Shown in pieces: positions 63,824 through 64,000 of a stretch of DNA of 64,000 nucleotides. The position numbers and the translations under genes were made by a program. How positions within the stretch are numbered: the stretch's first letter is position 1; each line of letters starts with the position of its first letter. Under the pieces are notes generated by a model. It was given only the letters and a program-made list of their open reading frames with translations. It was not told where the DNA came from and made no database searches. The stretch is from assembly GCF_900104725.1 (NCBI RefSeq), contig NZ_LT629758.1, positions 5,780,501 to 5,844,500 on the forward strand, given 5' to 3'. The DNA is from Actinoplanes derwentensis. GTDB lineage: Bacteria; Actinomycetota; Actinomycetes; Mycobacteriales; Micromonosporaceae.

Positions 63824-64000
63824 ATCGGCGAATCCTTGGCCGCGCCGCTTGTACCGTGCCAGAACACGCACGACGGCGCTCTCGGAACGCAAGACGGCGG
63901 CCACGGCGGCTGAGAGCCGAGCATGACCGCCGCCTCACGGGTTGTTCCCGAGATGTGCCCAAGATCAGATCAGCGAGTAAACCCGCTGGTCAGTGCCTTG

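Overview
The window is high-GC actinobacterial chromosome, most likely from the Micromonosporaceae (an Actinoplanes-like organism). Almost every gene has G or C in third codon positions, GTG and TTG starts are common, and the gene order follows a block that I recall from Mycobacterium tuberculosis (about Rv2192c to Rv2219): trpD, ctaE, qcrCAB, ctaF, ctaC, a PfkB kinase, an ErpA-type protein, glycerate kinase, cobT, cobS, gcvT, pepB, the E2 gene, a TIGR01777 epimerase, lipB, lipA and a DUF4191-type protein. The genus is an inference and no database was searched.

Layout. Bases 1-8783 hold the respiratory bcc-aa3 supercomplex: qcrB (cut by the window start), qcrA, qcrC and ctaE on the minus strand, a CtaG-like assembly factor, a receiver-like protein, trpD and a small cysteine-rich protein on the plus strand, then ctaF and ctaC on the minus strand. 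Bases 8921-17121 hold sulfur, Fe-S and cofactor genes (cysteine desulfurase, TusA-like, ErpA-type, nadA), two small-molecule kinases plus a P-loop kinase, murA and a DUF3043-type membrane protein. Bases 17198-21669 are transport: azlCD with a divergent XRE-cupin regulator, and a three-gene ABC-2 exporter. Bases 21808-27891 encode one roughly 2000-residue low-complexity protein ending in TPR-like and WG repeats. An aldo-keto reductase, a site-2 protease and a small protein follow, then cobalamin assembly (a CobU-CobT fusion and CobS), gcvT and pepA.

Bases 36030-48580 form a lipoic-acid-centred block: lpd and sucB use lipoate, and lipB and lipA make it. Interspersed are an epimerase, a GT-C-like membrane protein, a DUF5808-type peptide, an MT0933-type antitoxin-like protein, a PQQ-type propeller and an archaeal-type aspS. 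The aspS leader reads clearly as a T-box riboswitch with an Asp (GAC) specifier and a translational expression platform.

Bases 48760-61808 are a type VII (ESX) secretion locus: a beta-helix plus CbxX-type AAA ATPase, EccE, an unknown 433-residue protein, EccC, EccD and EccB. It is interrupted by a MarR/SDR cassette, and MycP and Esx substrates are not seen. The right end (61809-64000) is looser and partly AT-richer. It has an ORF interrupted by an in-frame TGA, a methyltransferase, and a zinc-ribbon-like gene apparently frameshifted in a G run. No rRNA, tRNA, insertion sequence or CRISPR array was recognised.
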